A stretch of DNA of 64,000 bases from Mycobacterium triplex (GCF_000689255.1 NZ_HG964447.1:372001-436000); one strand, 5' to 3'; counted from the stretch's first letter, positions 36,495-45,260 are shown. Numbers and translations: made by a program. The notes: generated from the sequence alone by a model not told the origin.

Positions 36495-37259
36495 CTAGCC
36501 CCGGCTGCTTGATGCACGGCTAACGGCTTCGCGGATCATCATGGGATCGTGAGTGGGGTCGAGCTTGGCCAGTGTGGTCAAGGCTGTGCGCGCCAAATGA
36601 GCGGCGATGAGCCGGCCGCACGTGACGGCGTCGCCTTGCTGGGCGGTTCTCATGATGGACGCGTGCTCATCATGGGCGATGTTGGCGAGTACCATTGCGT
36701 CACTGGCTGATTGGCGATAGAAAGCGCGGTAGCGTTCCGCGTGATCCCACAATTCTTCAAGTTGTGAGCGCATACGGGGACCCACCGCGCTAAACAATGC
36801 TGTGTGAAACACCCGGTGAGGCACGTGAAAAGCGTCATAGGATGTCGGGTCGGTCAAAATATTGTCCATCTGTTTGAGCGCCGCGGCGGCCCGGTCAAGG
36901 GTTGCGCTGTTCAGTTTCGGAACGCTGGCCTGCACACCGAGCGACTCGAGCATGATGCGCATGGCCGCGACTTGTTCGAGGTCATCAACCGACAGCGGCG
37001 CGACGCGAAGTCGTCGGTTGAAATCGCCCTCGAGTAGGCCTTCGCTTTGCAGCCGGCGAAGCGCTTCGCGCAGCGGGGTGCGGCTGATGTTGAGCTGGGC
37101 GGCCAGTCGTACCTGCGACACGAAGGCCCCGGGGGCGAGTTCGGCGTTGATGATCGCCCGTCGCACGGTGTCGTAGGCTTGCGCGGTGGTGCTGACAGGG
37201 TCTTCACGAGACGCTGCAGCGTCTGTGTCGGCGCCCGCGACGACCGTTATCTCTGTCAT
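36495..37259 (-). CDS. GntR-family regulator, FadR/FCD subfamily
   Basis: 254 residues. The N-terminal winged helix (about 25-95) includes RLAAQLNISRTPLREALRRLQSEGLL, the diagnostic GntR recognition region. The C-terminal FCD domain has metal/ligand-binding histidines in AFHVPHRVFH, HDEHASI and AAHLART. Such proteins are usually repressors released by an organic acid or acyl-CoA. It sits in the middle of the catabolic module, and CTGNATNCAG sites lie before its own gene (37359), the dioxygenase and monooxygenase, the ligase operon, the P450 and the mce operon. It is the obvious candidate to bind them. Confidence 0.88.
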   Translation of the reverse strand: MTEITVVAGADTDAAASREDPVSTTAQAYDTVRRAIINAELAPGAFVSQVRLAAQLNISRTPLREALRRLQSEGLLEGDFNRRLRVAPLSVDDLEQVAAMRIMLESLGVQASVPKLNSATLDRAAAALKQMDNILTDPTSYDAFHVPHRVFHTALFSAVGPRMRSQLEELWDHAERYRAFYRQSASDAMVLANIAHDEHASIMRTAQQGDAVTCGRLIAAHLARTALTTLAKLDPTHDPMMIREAVSRASSSRG

Positions 37260-37332
37260 GGGTTCGACTTCGATGCGGTGGATCGATGGGGCCGATCATC
37301 CACTCGTCGGCAAGATTGTGCCATCACAGCGT

Positions 37333-38703
37333 CTACAGTAGCCTGATCGGCTCGTTTTCTGCATACAGTTGGGGCTGTCCGAGGATGCTGGCACGCGAGG
37401 CGACAGCGCGATGGTAGACGACGTCGAGTGCGGGATGGGTGAGCGCGGAATCCTTGAGGATCTCGCCGCGAACCATGACGATCTCGACATCGTGCGGCGT
37501 GGCGGCCGCGACGATGGCGGTGGCGGGGTCGGCGGCGGCAGCCAGACTGGGCGAGCCCAGATCGATGACGATCAGGTCGGCATCCTTGCCAGCGGTGATC
37601 GTGCCGATACGATCAGCCAACCCGGCGGCTGCCGCAGCGTCGCGCGTAGCAAACGCCAGTAAATCATGTGCCCGTGGGGGTGACCCGCCAGGTTGTGGGC
37701 GCATCGCAGCGTGGATCACCGACGCTGACTGGGCCGCTCTCATGGCGGTGAACATGTCGCCGGCGACACATACTTCGCTATCGATACTGAGACTAGGGCG
37801 AGATCCGGTAGCCAGCAGTCGATCTGTAGCGGGTAACCCAAGGCCCGGCATGCTCAACTCGATGGTCGAGGCTACCGATGCGCTGGCTCCTGCATCGGCG
37901 AGCATGCGCAACTCGTCGTCAGTGGAGTCGCAGCAGTGGATGAACAGCAGGTCTGCATCCAGCAGCGCGGCGTCGTGAAGTTGGCGGATGCCGCCCGGTT
38001 GCCAACCGATGTGCATGCTGGCGCGCACGCCCAGGTTGCGCGCGATCGCAAGGTCATCGACGACCACATCCGGTTGACTCATGTCCGGCCCGCGTAGCAT
38101 CGCGTTCAGTGTCACCAAATCTTGGTCGTTGCTCAGGATTTCGTGTCGGATCCGCACAATGTCGGGGGGGTGCCGACGGGTGCTGTTAAGCATCCAGGCG
38201 TCGGAGTCGACCGATGGCCAGCCGTGGGCGAACACCGCGCGTATTCCGGAGTCGCGCAGGGCGCAGATAACGGCGTCGGAGTGGGCGGGACTGTTCTGAA
38301 TGTGGGACTCGCTGCGAATGGTGGTGATGCCCGAGTTGATGGCGGCCAGCGCGCCCACGAGCTCACCGATGTAGGCGTCGTTCGGGGTGAATTGTGGTCC
38401 CCAGGTGAGCTGGACATTGCGTCGGTAGGTAGGGAAGTCCCAGCCGAAGCCGATGAGGCGGAAAGCGCCTTGCCAGGTGTGGCGATGGGTATCGACGAAT
38501 CCGGGCAGGACGGCTTTGCCCGTCGCGTCGATGACTCGCGCCGCGGGTTGGTCGCCGATGTCGCCGATCGCGTGGATGCGGCCGTCGACGACTCGGATGT
38601 CGCCGACGATGGTGCCAGTGGCTTCATCCTGCGTCAACAACAGTCCGCCCCGGATCACCGTGGCGGGCTTGTTGTTTGCGCCCGTACTAGGTGCTGAACT
38701 CAC
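37333..38703 (-). CDS. Amidohydrolase-1 family protein (chlorohydrolase/deaminase type)
   Basis: 456 residues. Metal-binding HxH lies in PGFVDTHRHTWQG, with later histidines in SMHIGWQ and IHCCDS, an acidic residue in LSIDSEVCVAG, and the terminal family pattern GTITAGKDADLIVIDL. Relatives hydrolyse C-N or C-Cl bonds of rings (TrzN/AtzB, guanine and related deaminases). Its job in a ring-cleavage module is unclear; the compound degraded here might carry an amine or amide. The GTG start lies 17 bp after the cupin gene. Confidence 0.82.
   Translation of the reverse strand: MSSAPSTGANNKPATVIRGGLLLTQDEATGTIVGDIRVVDGRIHAIGDIGDQPAARVIDATGKAVLPGFVDTHRHTWQGAFRLIGFGWDFPTYRRNVQLTWGPQFTPNDAYIGELVGALAAINSGITTIRSESHIQNSPAHSDAVICALRDSGIRAVFAHGWPSVDSDAWMLNSTRRHPPDIVRIRHEILSNDQDLVTLNAMLRGPDMSQPDVVVDDLAIARNLGVRASMHIGWQPGGIRQLHDAALLDADLLFIHCCDSTDDELRMLADAGASASVASTIELSMPGLGLPATDRLLATGSRPSLSIDSEVCVAGDMFTAMRAAQSASVIHAAMRPQPGGSPPRAHDLLAFATRDAAAAAGLADRIGTITAGKDADLIVIDLGSPSLAAAADPATAIVAAATPHDVEIVMVRGEILKDSALTHPALDVVYHRAVASRASILGQPQLYAENEPIRLL
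37359..37368. promoter_or_regulatory. CTGNATNCAG-type operator before gntR
   Basis: CTGCATACAG lies in the last codons of the amidohydrolase gene and about 100 bp before the gntR start. It is identical to the sites at 42945 and 43100. It could serve autoregulation. Confidence 0.4.
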
Positions 38704-38720
38704 CGAGATCCGGGTGTGGG

Positions 38721-39107
38721 CTAGTCGTTGAAGGCATCGGCTTGGTGCGCGACGAGGTGGCGGTAGTCGTCTCGCACGGGTGCGTAAACATCGACGTTGA
38801 GAGCTACTTCATCGCCGATGAGCCACGCGGTGTGAGGCGCGTCAGCCGGGATGTGGAGCACCTCGCCGGCGGCTACTTCATACACTTCACCGTCGACGTC
38901 AAATCCGATCTTTCCTGAGAAGACGAAGCTGACCTGGTCGAATGGGTGGGAATGGGGCGGCGGTGTCTGGACTGAGTGGCCAGGGTGAAACCAGTTGATG
39001 GTGATCAGCGACTGGTCACCGCGTACGGCGGTGCGCACCAGCGCCCCGCCGGCCAGGCTTTCGGTGGGAAGCGTGTCGAGTCGAGCGTGGATGACACGGT
39101 TAGGCAT
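38721..39107 (-). CDS. Cupin-domain protein
   Basis: 128 residues, a single beta-barrel cupin. Metal-binding residues are seen in PPHSHPFDQVSFV (motif 1) and in PADAPHTAW (motif 2). Small cupins of this kind act as dioxygenases, isomerases or sugar/acid binders; no specific reaction can be named. ATG 39107 (MPNRVIH) has AGGAA upstream and overlaps the preceding gene by 8 nt. The longer upstream ORF is rejected. Confidence 0.82.
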   Translation of the reverse strand: MPNRVIHARLDTLPTESLAGGALVRTAVRGDQSLITINWFHPGHSVQTPPPHSHPFDQVSFVFSGKIGFDVDGEVYEVAAGEVLHIPADAPHTAWLIGDEVALNVDVYAPVRDDYRHLVAHQADAFND

Positions 39108-39558
39108 TGTTGGTTCCTGTCGCTGATTGTTGCTGGTCTGCGGCCGCCGCCAATGGGTGGAGTACCCGCGCCCCAAAGCGCCAGTGTCCGTGGTTATCTC
39201 GTGCGTAACGGTCGCGGTATTCGCCGATGAAGTCGACGTATGGTGACTGCCCGCTGTCAGAAACGTGCAACACGAGCATCACTGTGCCCGAGGCGCCCTC
39301 TTCGTCGGGCCGCAGGCGGATATTGGTGCACTGATGATGGGTTTGGCGTGCGGAATTGGCTGCCCGTGTGTCGGCCCATTTGTGGAACTGGTCGCGCCCG
39401 ACCAGTGTGTGCGCGCCCAGCGTGAGGGTGCCGTCATCGACATAGAGTTGGGCAACATCGTGCCATCGGCCATGATCGAGAAGCCAGGCATGTTCGACGA
39501 TCAGGTCTTCGATGGCACGTCGGTCCGCGTCGGGAAGGGCGCCGTCGATCCAGGTCAC
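39100..39558 (-). CDS. SnoaL-like (NTF2-fold) protein
   Basis: 152 residues with the SnoaL_4 layout: IEDLIVEHAWLLDHGRW, then VAQLYVDDGTL, and GEYRDRYARDNHGHWRF near the end. The NTF2-like fold occurs in isomerases, hydratases and small subunits of ring dioxygenases. Without a large-subunit gene nearby an isomerase/hydratase role is more likely, but unproven. The GTG start overlaps the stop of the FAH-family gene (GTGA). Confidence 0.8.
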   Translation of the reverse strand: MTWIDGALPDADRRAIEDLIVEHAWLLDHGRWHDVAQLYVDDGTLTLGAHTLVGRDQFHKWADTRAANSARQTHHQCTNIRLRPDEEGASGTVMLVLHVSDSGQSPYVDFIGEYRDRYARDNHGHWRFGARVLHPLAAAADQQQSATGTNNA

Positions 39559-40502
39559 GATGCCGCTCCCGCTTCCTGCGGGAGCGGCGAAGAGCCGACC
39601 GGCTCTCCCACCGGGTTTCGCAGTACGCCGATTCCGGCGATGTCGATCTCCACGGTGTCGCCGCTGTGCAGGAACGTCATTGGGCCGTGCGCGTGGGCAA
39701 CCCCCGCGGGTGTGCCCGTGGCGATGATGTCGCCGGGGACCAGGGTCATGATCCGCGACAGGTAGCAGACCAGTTCAGCGACGGAAAAGATCATGTTTGC
39801 GGTGTTGGAGTCTTGCACGACAACATCATTGACTCGCGCCTTGATCGGCAGGCTCTGCACGTCGTTGATCTCGTCGAGGATCACCAACGTGGGTCCGGCG
39901 GGCGCGAACGTGTCGATGGCCTTGCCTCCCGTCCACAGCTGGTTGGCCAGCTGCAGATCGCGTGCGCTGACGTCGTTGAGCGCCATCACTCCGCCGACGT
40001 ACTGCAATGCCTCATCAACGGCGATGTTATTGCCGCGCTTGCCGATAACGACGGCGAGTTCGGCCTCGTAGTCGACTTGATTCGTGATGGCCGGCGGGGT
40101 GATGGTGGCGCCGTGACCGATCAGCGAGTTGGCGAACTTGGCGAAGAACATCGGTTCTTTGGGAGCTGACTGGCCGGTTTCGGCGGCGTGGTCGTGATAG
40201 TTCAGGCCGATGCAGATGAACTTCTCGGGCTTAAGTACCGGCGGCAGCAGTGTCACCGACTCCACCGGGTGGACTGCGGATAGGGCGCGCAGCCGCTCTT
40301 CGTTCTTGTCGTAGAGTCCCAGCAGCTCGTGGGCCATCTCCGGGCCGGCCTGTAGGACCGAGGTGATGTCTGGGCTGGCGCCGTCGAGGCCATTCACTCC
40401 TGCCAATTCGGCCAGGGCTGCGATGTCGATCAACTCCGAGCCGGCGCGGCGTTGAAGTGCGGGGCGCGGGCCATGGCCATCGTCGTAGGTTGCTAAACGC
40501 AC
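39555..40502 (-). CDS. Fumarylacetoacetate hydrolase family protein
   Basis: 315 residues. An N-terminal cap region leads to the FAH domain with GLNYHDHA, the metal ligands in DYEAELAVVIG (ExE) and the ALNDVSARD motif. The family includes C-C hydrolases, 2-hydroxypentadienoate hydratases and decarboxylases acting after ring cleavage. As no serine-type meta-cleavage hydrolase is encoded nearby, this enzyme may process the ring-cleavage product. It is in an overlapping operon with the SnoaL-like and cupin genes. Confidence 0.87.
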   Translation of the reverse strand: MRLATYDDGHGPRPALQRRAGSELIDIAALAELAGVNGLDGASPDITSVLQAGPEMAHELLGLYDKNEERLRALSAVHPVESVTLLPPVLKPEKFICIGLNYHDHAAETGQSAPKEPMFFAKFANSLIGHGATITPPAITNQVDYEAELAVVIGKRGNNIAVDEALQYVGGVMALNDVSARDLQLANQLWTGGKAIDTFAPAGPTLVILDEINDVQSLPIKARVNDVVVQDSNTANMIFSVAELVCYLSRIMTLVPGDIIATGTPAGVAHAHGPMTFLHSGDTVEIDIAGIGVLRNPVGEPVGSSPLPQEAGAAS

Positions 40503-40535
40503 GTCATGTCCTTTTCTGAGTGAGAATGCGGTGTC

Positions 40536-42548
40536 TCATCGGTCCGCGTTTGCGGACTGAGTCGGTTGGTTGGTGCGTGTGCGCGCGAACTGTTCGTAGC
40601 GCCGCAGAAGGTCGATGTCATCAACCGATCCCGGGTCGACCGTCTGCGCTAGCTCGCTTCCCTGCAGCATTCGCTTCACGGGAACTTCGAGTTTCTTGCC
40701 GATCCGGTTGTGGGGAATCCCCGGCATCACGACGATCTCGTCGGGCAGGTGGCGCGGCGAAAGAGCAAATCGAATTGCGGCCTCGATACTCTGCTTTGCT
40801 AGCTGCGGGTCGACGCCGGCGCGTAGGTGAACGAACAGCGGAACGTAATACTGAGTGCCCAGTTCGACCCCGACGACTAGGGCCTCCACCACGTCGGGGA
40901 GTTGTTCGACCGCCGAATAGATTTCAGCGGATCCCATCCGGACTCCGTGCCGGTTGAGCGTCGAATCCGAGCGGCCATGGATGATGGAACTGAGATCCGT
41001 ATCGAATTCGATGAAGTCACCGTGGCGCCACGCGCCGGGAAACATGCGGAAATAGGCGTCGCGGTAACGCTTTCCGTCGGGGTCGTTCCAGAAATACAGC
41101 GGCATGGATGGCATGGGCTTGGTGACCACCAGTTCTGCGGGCTCCCCAATTACGGGATTGCCGTCAGGGTTCCAGGCCGCCACCGCCACCCCAAGGCTGG
41201 GCGCCTGGATGCGCCCGGCCCGCACCGGTAGTAGCGGTACGCCGCCAACGAATGCTGAACAGATATCGGTACCCCCGCTACACGAGGCCAGCCAGGTATT
41301 CGTATTGACGTTGTCGCGCACCCAGAAAAATCCCTCCGGGCCCAGCGGGGATCCGGTGACGGTCAGCGTCCGTAGCCTGGAGAGGTCAAACGTTTGTCCC
41401 GGTTGTTGCTCGGCTGCCATGTAGGACTTGATCAGTCCGGCGCCGAGCCCGAGCACGGCGACCTGTTCCTCGGCCACTAGCCGCCAGATACGGTCCAGGT
41501 CCGGGTGAGCCGGACTGCCATCGACCACTACCAGTGTGGCGCCGATCAACAGGCCAGAGACCATCAGATTCCACACCATCCAACTGGTCGATCCGACGAA
41601 GAGAAATCGGTCTGCGGCACGCAGGTCACAATGCAGCCGCAAGGTTTTGAGGTGTTCCAGAACGATGCCACCGTGGCCGTGGACGATTCCTTTGGGCAGT
41701 CCGGTCGTGCCTGAGGAGAACAACACCCACAACGGGTCGTCGAAGTCGACCTCTTCGAATTCGATCGGCTCCTCGCCGAGGATCGTGTCAGTCCAGTCTG
41801 TTACGGCCCGGTCAAGATCTCCGTCGCCGATGCCGCCGACGGTAATAACCTGTTCAACGGTGTCCAGTGATGAGGCGATATGGCGCAATTCGTGGACGCG
41901 GTTGCGCGGCTTGCCGCCGTAGGAATACTGTGTTGCGCCGATGAGCACCTTCGGTCGGAGTTGCCCGAATCGGTTCAACACTGCGGCGGTGCCGAATTCT
42001 GGTGAGCACACTGACCAAATCGCGCCGATGGAGGCGCAAGCGAGGAACGCGACGATCGCCTCGGCGGTGTTGGGCAGATATCCCACCACGCGATCACCTT
42101 TGGTGACGCCCCAACTGCGTAAGGTGGCCGCCAGAGAGCCCACCTGCCGGCGTAGCTCACGCCACGAAACTCGGTTGACCGAGTCTTCGGATACGCAAAT
42201 CAGGGCGTGTTCATCAGGTCCGAGCGCGCGGCGGAAGATCTGCTCGGCGTAGTTGATGCTGGCACCGGGAAACCAATGCGCCCCCGGCATCACCGCCTGG
42301 ACCAGCGCCGGGTGGCCGCCCTCGACAAGGCCCAGTCCCTCGAAACCGTCGATAGATGTCCAGAACTCGTCGAGTTCGTCGACCGACCACTGCCACAGGG
42401 CGCGATACGAGCCGAAGTGCCGGCCTGTGCGCACCTCAAGCCACTCAAGGTAGTCCGCCAGGCCGCAATCACGGCGCACAGCCGCAGACGGGGTCCACAC
42501 TATGGCGTCTCCTGGCGGTGAAGCTGCGCGACCGTCGTCCACGAGCAT
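40536..42548 (-). CDS. Acetoacetyl-CoA synthetase-like AMP-forming ligase
   Basis: 670 residues, the length of acetoacetate-CoA ligases. It carries the family N-terminus (FWTSIDGFEGL, PGAHWFPGASINYAEQ), the phosphate-binding FSSGTTGLPKGIVHGHGG, and C-terminal HGRSDSTLNRHGVRMGSAEIY with Lys in GKKLEVPVK. It could activate acetoacetate from aromatic breakdown or another small keto acid. It is the first gene of a leftward operon running to the amidohydrolase, and four operator-like sites lie just upstream. Confidence 0.87.
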   Translation of the reverse strand: MLVDDGRAASPPGDAIVWTPSAAVRRDCGLADYLEWLEVRTGRHFGSYRALWQWSVDELDEFWTSIDGFEGLGLVEGGHPALVQAVMPGAHWFPGASINYAEQIFRRALGPDEHALICVSEDSVNRVSWRELRRQVGSLAATLRSWGVTKGDRVVGYLPNTAEAIVAFLACASIGAIWSVCSPEFGTAAVLNRFGQLRPKVLIGATQYSYGGKPRNRVHELRHIASSLDTVEQVITVGGIGDGDLDRAVTDWTDTILGEEPIEFEEVDFDDPLWVLFSSGTTGLPKGIVHGHGGIVLEHLKTLRLHCDLRAADRFLFVGSTSWMVWNLMVSGLLIGATLVVVDGSPAHPDLDRIWRLVAEEQVAVLGLGAGLIKSYMAAEQQPGQTFDLSRLRTLTVTGSPLGPEGFFWVRDNVNTNTWLASCSGGTDICSAFVGGVPLLPVRAGRIQAPSLGVAVAAWNPDGNPVIGEPAELVVTKPMPSMPLYFWNDPDGKRYRDAYFRMFPGAWRHGDFIEFDTDLSSIIHGRSDSTLNRHGVRMGSAEIYSAVEQLPDVVEALVVGVELGTQYYVPLFVHLRAGVDPQLAKQSIEAAIRFALSPRHLPDEIVVMPGIPHNRIGKKLEVPVKRMLQGSELAQTVDPGSVDDIDLLRRYEQFARTRTNQPTQSANADR

Positions 42549-42581
42549 TGTTCAGTTCTCCCTCTCCTACTCGAAGAAAAA

Positions 42582-42591
42582 CTGTATGCAG
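42582..42591. promoter_or_regulatory. CTGNATNCAG-type operator near the ligase start
   Basis: CTGTATGCAG, 34 bp before the ligase start codon, where a bound repressor would block transcription or elongation of the leftward operon. Confidence 0.5.
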
Positions 42592-42685
42592 CTTCAAGCG
42601 GAGTTGCAAGCGCGGTCATACAAAGAGGCAGGCTCCGCACCGTGTCAAGGCCCGATTGCCATGGTTGGCCCGTCCCAGTATCGGT

Positions 42686-42699
42686 CTGTATGTATACAG
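42686..42699. promoter_or_regulatory. Extended CTGTATGTATACAG operator
   Basis: The 14-mer has CTGTAT on the left and ATACAG on the right, as if a site had gained four central bases; its right ten bases (ATGTATACAG) match the normal motif except at the first position. Confidence 0.4.
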
Positions 42700-42944
42700 A
42701 TAGGAGAAGCGGTGCTGCGCATAAAACGAGGCGAGGCGCTCCCGACGACGACAGCCAGCGCCGTCGGTGGCGAGCGTGCGGGGGACCGACACGCACGGAC
42801 GACACCTTCGTCCATCGAAATGTCAGACGATCAATCATCGAAACATGAAATGCGGCCCCCGGCTGGGCGAGGGATGGCCGTGACCCTCACAGCCACTAAA
42901 TCAAAGTCCCCGTCATTCATTGGTAACGAATACTAGGCACGCGT

Positions 42945-42954
42945 CTGCATACAG
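42945..42954. promoter_or_regulatory. CTGNATNCAG-type operator
   Basis: CTGCATACAG, identical to the copies at 37359 and 43100. It is about 520 bp before the P450 start and 400 bp before the ligase start. Confidence 0.45.
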
Positions 42955-43099
42955 AACAACTGAGGGTAACTGACGCTCCGTCGGCCCGCATTCGAGCCAT
43001 CACCATGAATCAAGTGCGCTCAAAGTACCCGTTGTGATCGTATAGCCGTGTGTACCTGCCGAGAGGCGCTGACTGAGATCTTGACCAGCTCGCCGAATA

Positions 43100-43109
43100 C
43101 TGCATACAG
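43100..43109. promoter_or_regulatory. CTGNATNCAG-type operator
   Basis: CTGCATACAG within ACTGCATACAGT, about 370 bp before the P450 start codon, on the P450 side of the divergent region. Confidence 0.45.
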
Positions 43110-43476
43110 TCTGAGCAATGTGATTGTCGTGACCGGTGGCCGCGGATCGTTCGAGGGCGGTGTCAACCCTGCAGATGGGGTCGACACGTGTTTTTCCGGC
43201 GCTTGTCGTATCGCACATCTGACTGCGCAGCGGGGTGCGACGCACGGCCGAGGGCGCAGAGGCTCGATCGAATGGCGGGGTGAGGGTGCAAATCCATGGC
43301 TCGACGATGGCTATTTCCCGTGGCGCGCTCAGGGCCACCCGTATTGGCACCAACAGCCCAACGCACTTAACAGCACCCGTTGCCGGCCTCATCGATCGGA
43401 AGCGGGCTCATCCCGACGACATCCACACGGTGGTCGTTAGTTGTGGTCCCGCACGAGAAGCCGAAGGGATAGTCGA

Positions 43477-44682
43477 ATGCTTGAGACCAGCAGCTGTCCG
43501 ATGGAGATGGGCCAGTTCAACCACCACGAATCCACTGTTGAGGAGATGTGGAAGCTGTATCCGCAACTGCACTCTGGCTGCGCGGTGGCTCACAGCGCCG
43601 CGCTCGGCAGCTTTTACATGCTGGCTGGCTACGATGATGTCAAGGACGCCGCGTCTCACTGGGAGGACTTCAGCTCGGCCGGCGGCATGATGCTACCCAA
43701 GGCTCCGTTCCGGGTGGCAGCCATCGAATTTGATCCGCCCGAGCACGATTTCTGGCGCGGCTTGTATCGAGAAGTGTTGAGGCGCAGCACCTACCAGTCT
43801 TTCGCCGAGAGCCTCGAGCAACACATTCACACCCTCATCGGCGCGTTCGCCGGACGTGGCCACGCTGACCTGGTGACTGAACTGACCGATCCGCTTCCGG
43901 TGCTGAGCATCTGCGAGCTCATCGGCATCCACGAGCCCGAGCGAGCCAAGGAGATCCGCCGCATCGCCCTCGCTGCCTTCGATGCCACCGGCGACCCGGC
44001 GGCGGTGGCCGAAGCCCTCGGCGATTTCGCAGCGTTCTGCCTCAACGAGGTCAATCATCGCCGTGTGCATCCGCGCGACGACTTCCTGACCCGTTTGGGC
44101 ATTGGCACCGTGGATGGAACCGACGGTGGCCGCCTGCTCGAAGACGCCGAGATCGTTAACCTACTCATTGGATTCTTGATCGCCGGGCACCACACCACCT
44201 CATCGACAATGAGCAGCATGCTGTTGCATGTGGCCTCTGATCCACAGCTGCGCCAACGTTTAGCCGACCACGCCGATCTTGTTCCGAAGATGATCGAAGA
44301 AACCCTGCGCCTGGACACCCCACTGCATGGGTTCTTCCGCCAAACCACCCGCGACGTCGAGGTGGGCGGTGTCGCGATTCCGCAAGGGTCGGAGGTGATG
44401 CTCAATTACGCTGCCGCCAATAGGGATCCAGCTGTGTTCGATCATCCCGAATCGCTCGATGTCGACCGCTCAAGGAACCCGCACCTCGGGTTCGGGTTCG
44501 GCATCCACACCTGCGTGGGTGCCCAACTCGCCCGACAGGAATTGCAAACCACACTGCGTATCGTGCTGGCCGAGCTCCCCGATTTGAGTCTGAACACCGA
44601 GGAGCCGTTCACCCGGCTTTGGAGCGGCGGCAATCTTTACATGATCGACCGGTTGCCCGTGACATTTACCGCACACCATTAG
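43477..44682 (+). CDS. Cytochrome P450
   Basis: 401 residues, soluble bacterial P450. The I-helix oxygen-binding motif is IAGHHTTSS (the usual acidic residue before Thr is replaced by His, which is unusual). ExxR is in EETLR, and the haem-binding loop is FGFGIHTCVGAQLAR with Cys346. ATG 43477 was chosen for the Shine-Dalgarno GAAGGGA; the 12 codons upstream are rejected. No ferredoxin gene lies next to it, so a partner must come from elsewhere. Divergent from the ligase operon and close to operator-like sites, it probably carries out an early hydroxylation of the module's substrate. Confidence 0.9.
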   Translation: MLETSSCPMEMGQFNHHESTVEEMWKLYPQLHSGCAVAHSAALGSFYMLAGYDDVKDAASHWEDFSSAGGMMLPKAPFRVAAIEFDPPEHDFWRGLYREVLRRSTYQSFAESLEQHIHTLIGAFAGRGHADLVTELTDPLPVLSICELIGIHEPERAKEIRRIALAAFDATGDPAAVAEALGDFAAFCLNEVNHRRVHPRDDFLTRLGIGTVDGTDGGRLLEDAEIVNLLIGFLIAGHHTTSSTMSSMLLHVASDPQLRQRLADHADLVPKMIEETLRLDTPLHGFFRQTTRDVEVGGVAIPQGSEVMLNYAAANRDPAVFDHPESLDVDRSRNPHLGFGFGIHTCVGAQLARQELQTTLRIVLAELPDLSLNTEEPFTRLWSGGNLYMIDRLPVTFTAHH

Positions 44683-44717
44683 ACGCCGGTATCCGTTGGG
44701 TGTCGCCGAGCCGGGTC

Positions 44718-45089
44718 TCAATTAGCTGGCGCGAATGCTAGCCCCCAAATCCGATTAGCGTTCTGACGGATTCGGGTGGCAAGCGGCGGCGGCAAGACTG
44801 CTTCCATACTGCTCGTCGGACACATGCACGACGTCGATAGGGTGGCCGTAAGTGGCGACGAAGGCGGTGGCGCGAGGATGTAGTCAAGGCGCAAGCGATC
44901 GTGGACATCGCGGCGCAGGTCCTCGATCAGATGAGCCCGTACCGCTGAGGTCGCAGGAGCCGGCGGCGCGACGATGGCAGCCCCGCTCTGAGCGAGGATC
45001 ACGGCCGTGGGTGCAACTATGGGCTCCGGTACCGCGTCGTCTGAGTCGTATGTGAACGCGCTGCTGCTGAGAGTGATTGGGGTCGACAC
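44718..45089 (-). CDS. Doubtful hypothetical ORF
   Basis: 123 codons, Ala/Pro/Ser-rich, with one helix-like stretch (VRAHLIEDLRRDVHDRLRL). No Shine-Dalgarno or family resemblance was found. It might be the remnant of a gene or a chance frame. Confidence 0.2.
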   Translation of the reverse strand: MSTPITLSSSAFTYDSDDAVPEPIVAPTAVILAQSGAAIVAPPAPATSAVRAHLIEDLRRDVHDRLRLDYILAPPPSSPLTATLSTSCMCPTSSMEAVLPPPLATRIRQNANRIWGLAFAPAN

Positions 45090-45238
45090 TATGGCGGCTG
45101 CTACTGAAGATAGTTTTTCTTGTCAACTAGAAGGCCGTTGTGCGGCAAGCGATTAGCTCGTCGACCCTCAGTGTCCCGCCAGAGTTGCCCACGCTTGAAA
45201 CGTCGCTGATTCATCTGCCGAAGACGGCGTTCTTGTTC

Positions 45239-45260
45239 ATGGATAATGACGATTATCCAT
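45239..45260. repeat. 22-bp inverted repeat, 9-bp arms
   Basis: ATGGATAAT, a 4-nt spacer (GACG), then ATTATCCAT. The arms are perfect and AT-rich in GC-rich DNA, near the left edge of the accessory region. It could be an operator or a recombination site; no T-tract follows, so a terminator is less likely. Confidence 0.45.

Larger units (their letters stand above)
42549..43476. other. Large divergent promoter region, ligase operon/P450
   Basis: 928 bp between divergent genes. Four CTGNATNCAG-type sites are spread over it (42582, 42686, 42945, 43100). ORFs on both strands at 43.0-43.44 kb show no protein features and no Shine-Dalgarno; I do not call them. The P450 start has GAAGGGA 7 nt upstream. 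Confidence 0.5.

Noticed and set aside
43000..43440. ORFs on both strands between the ligase operon and the P450
   Set aside because: No Shine-Dalgarno, no family features, and operator-like sites lie among them; treated as regulatory DNA.
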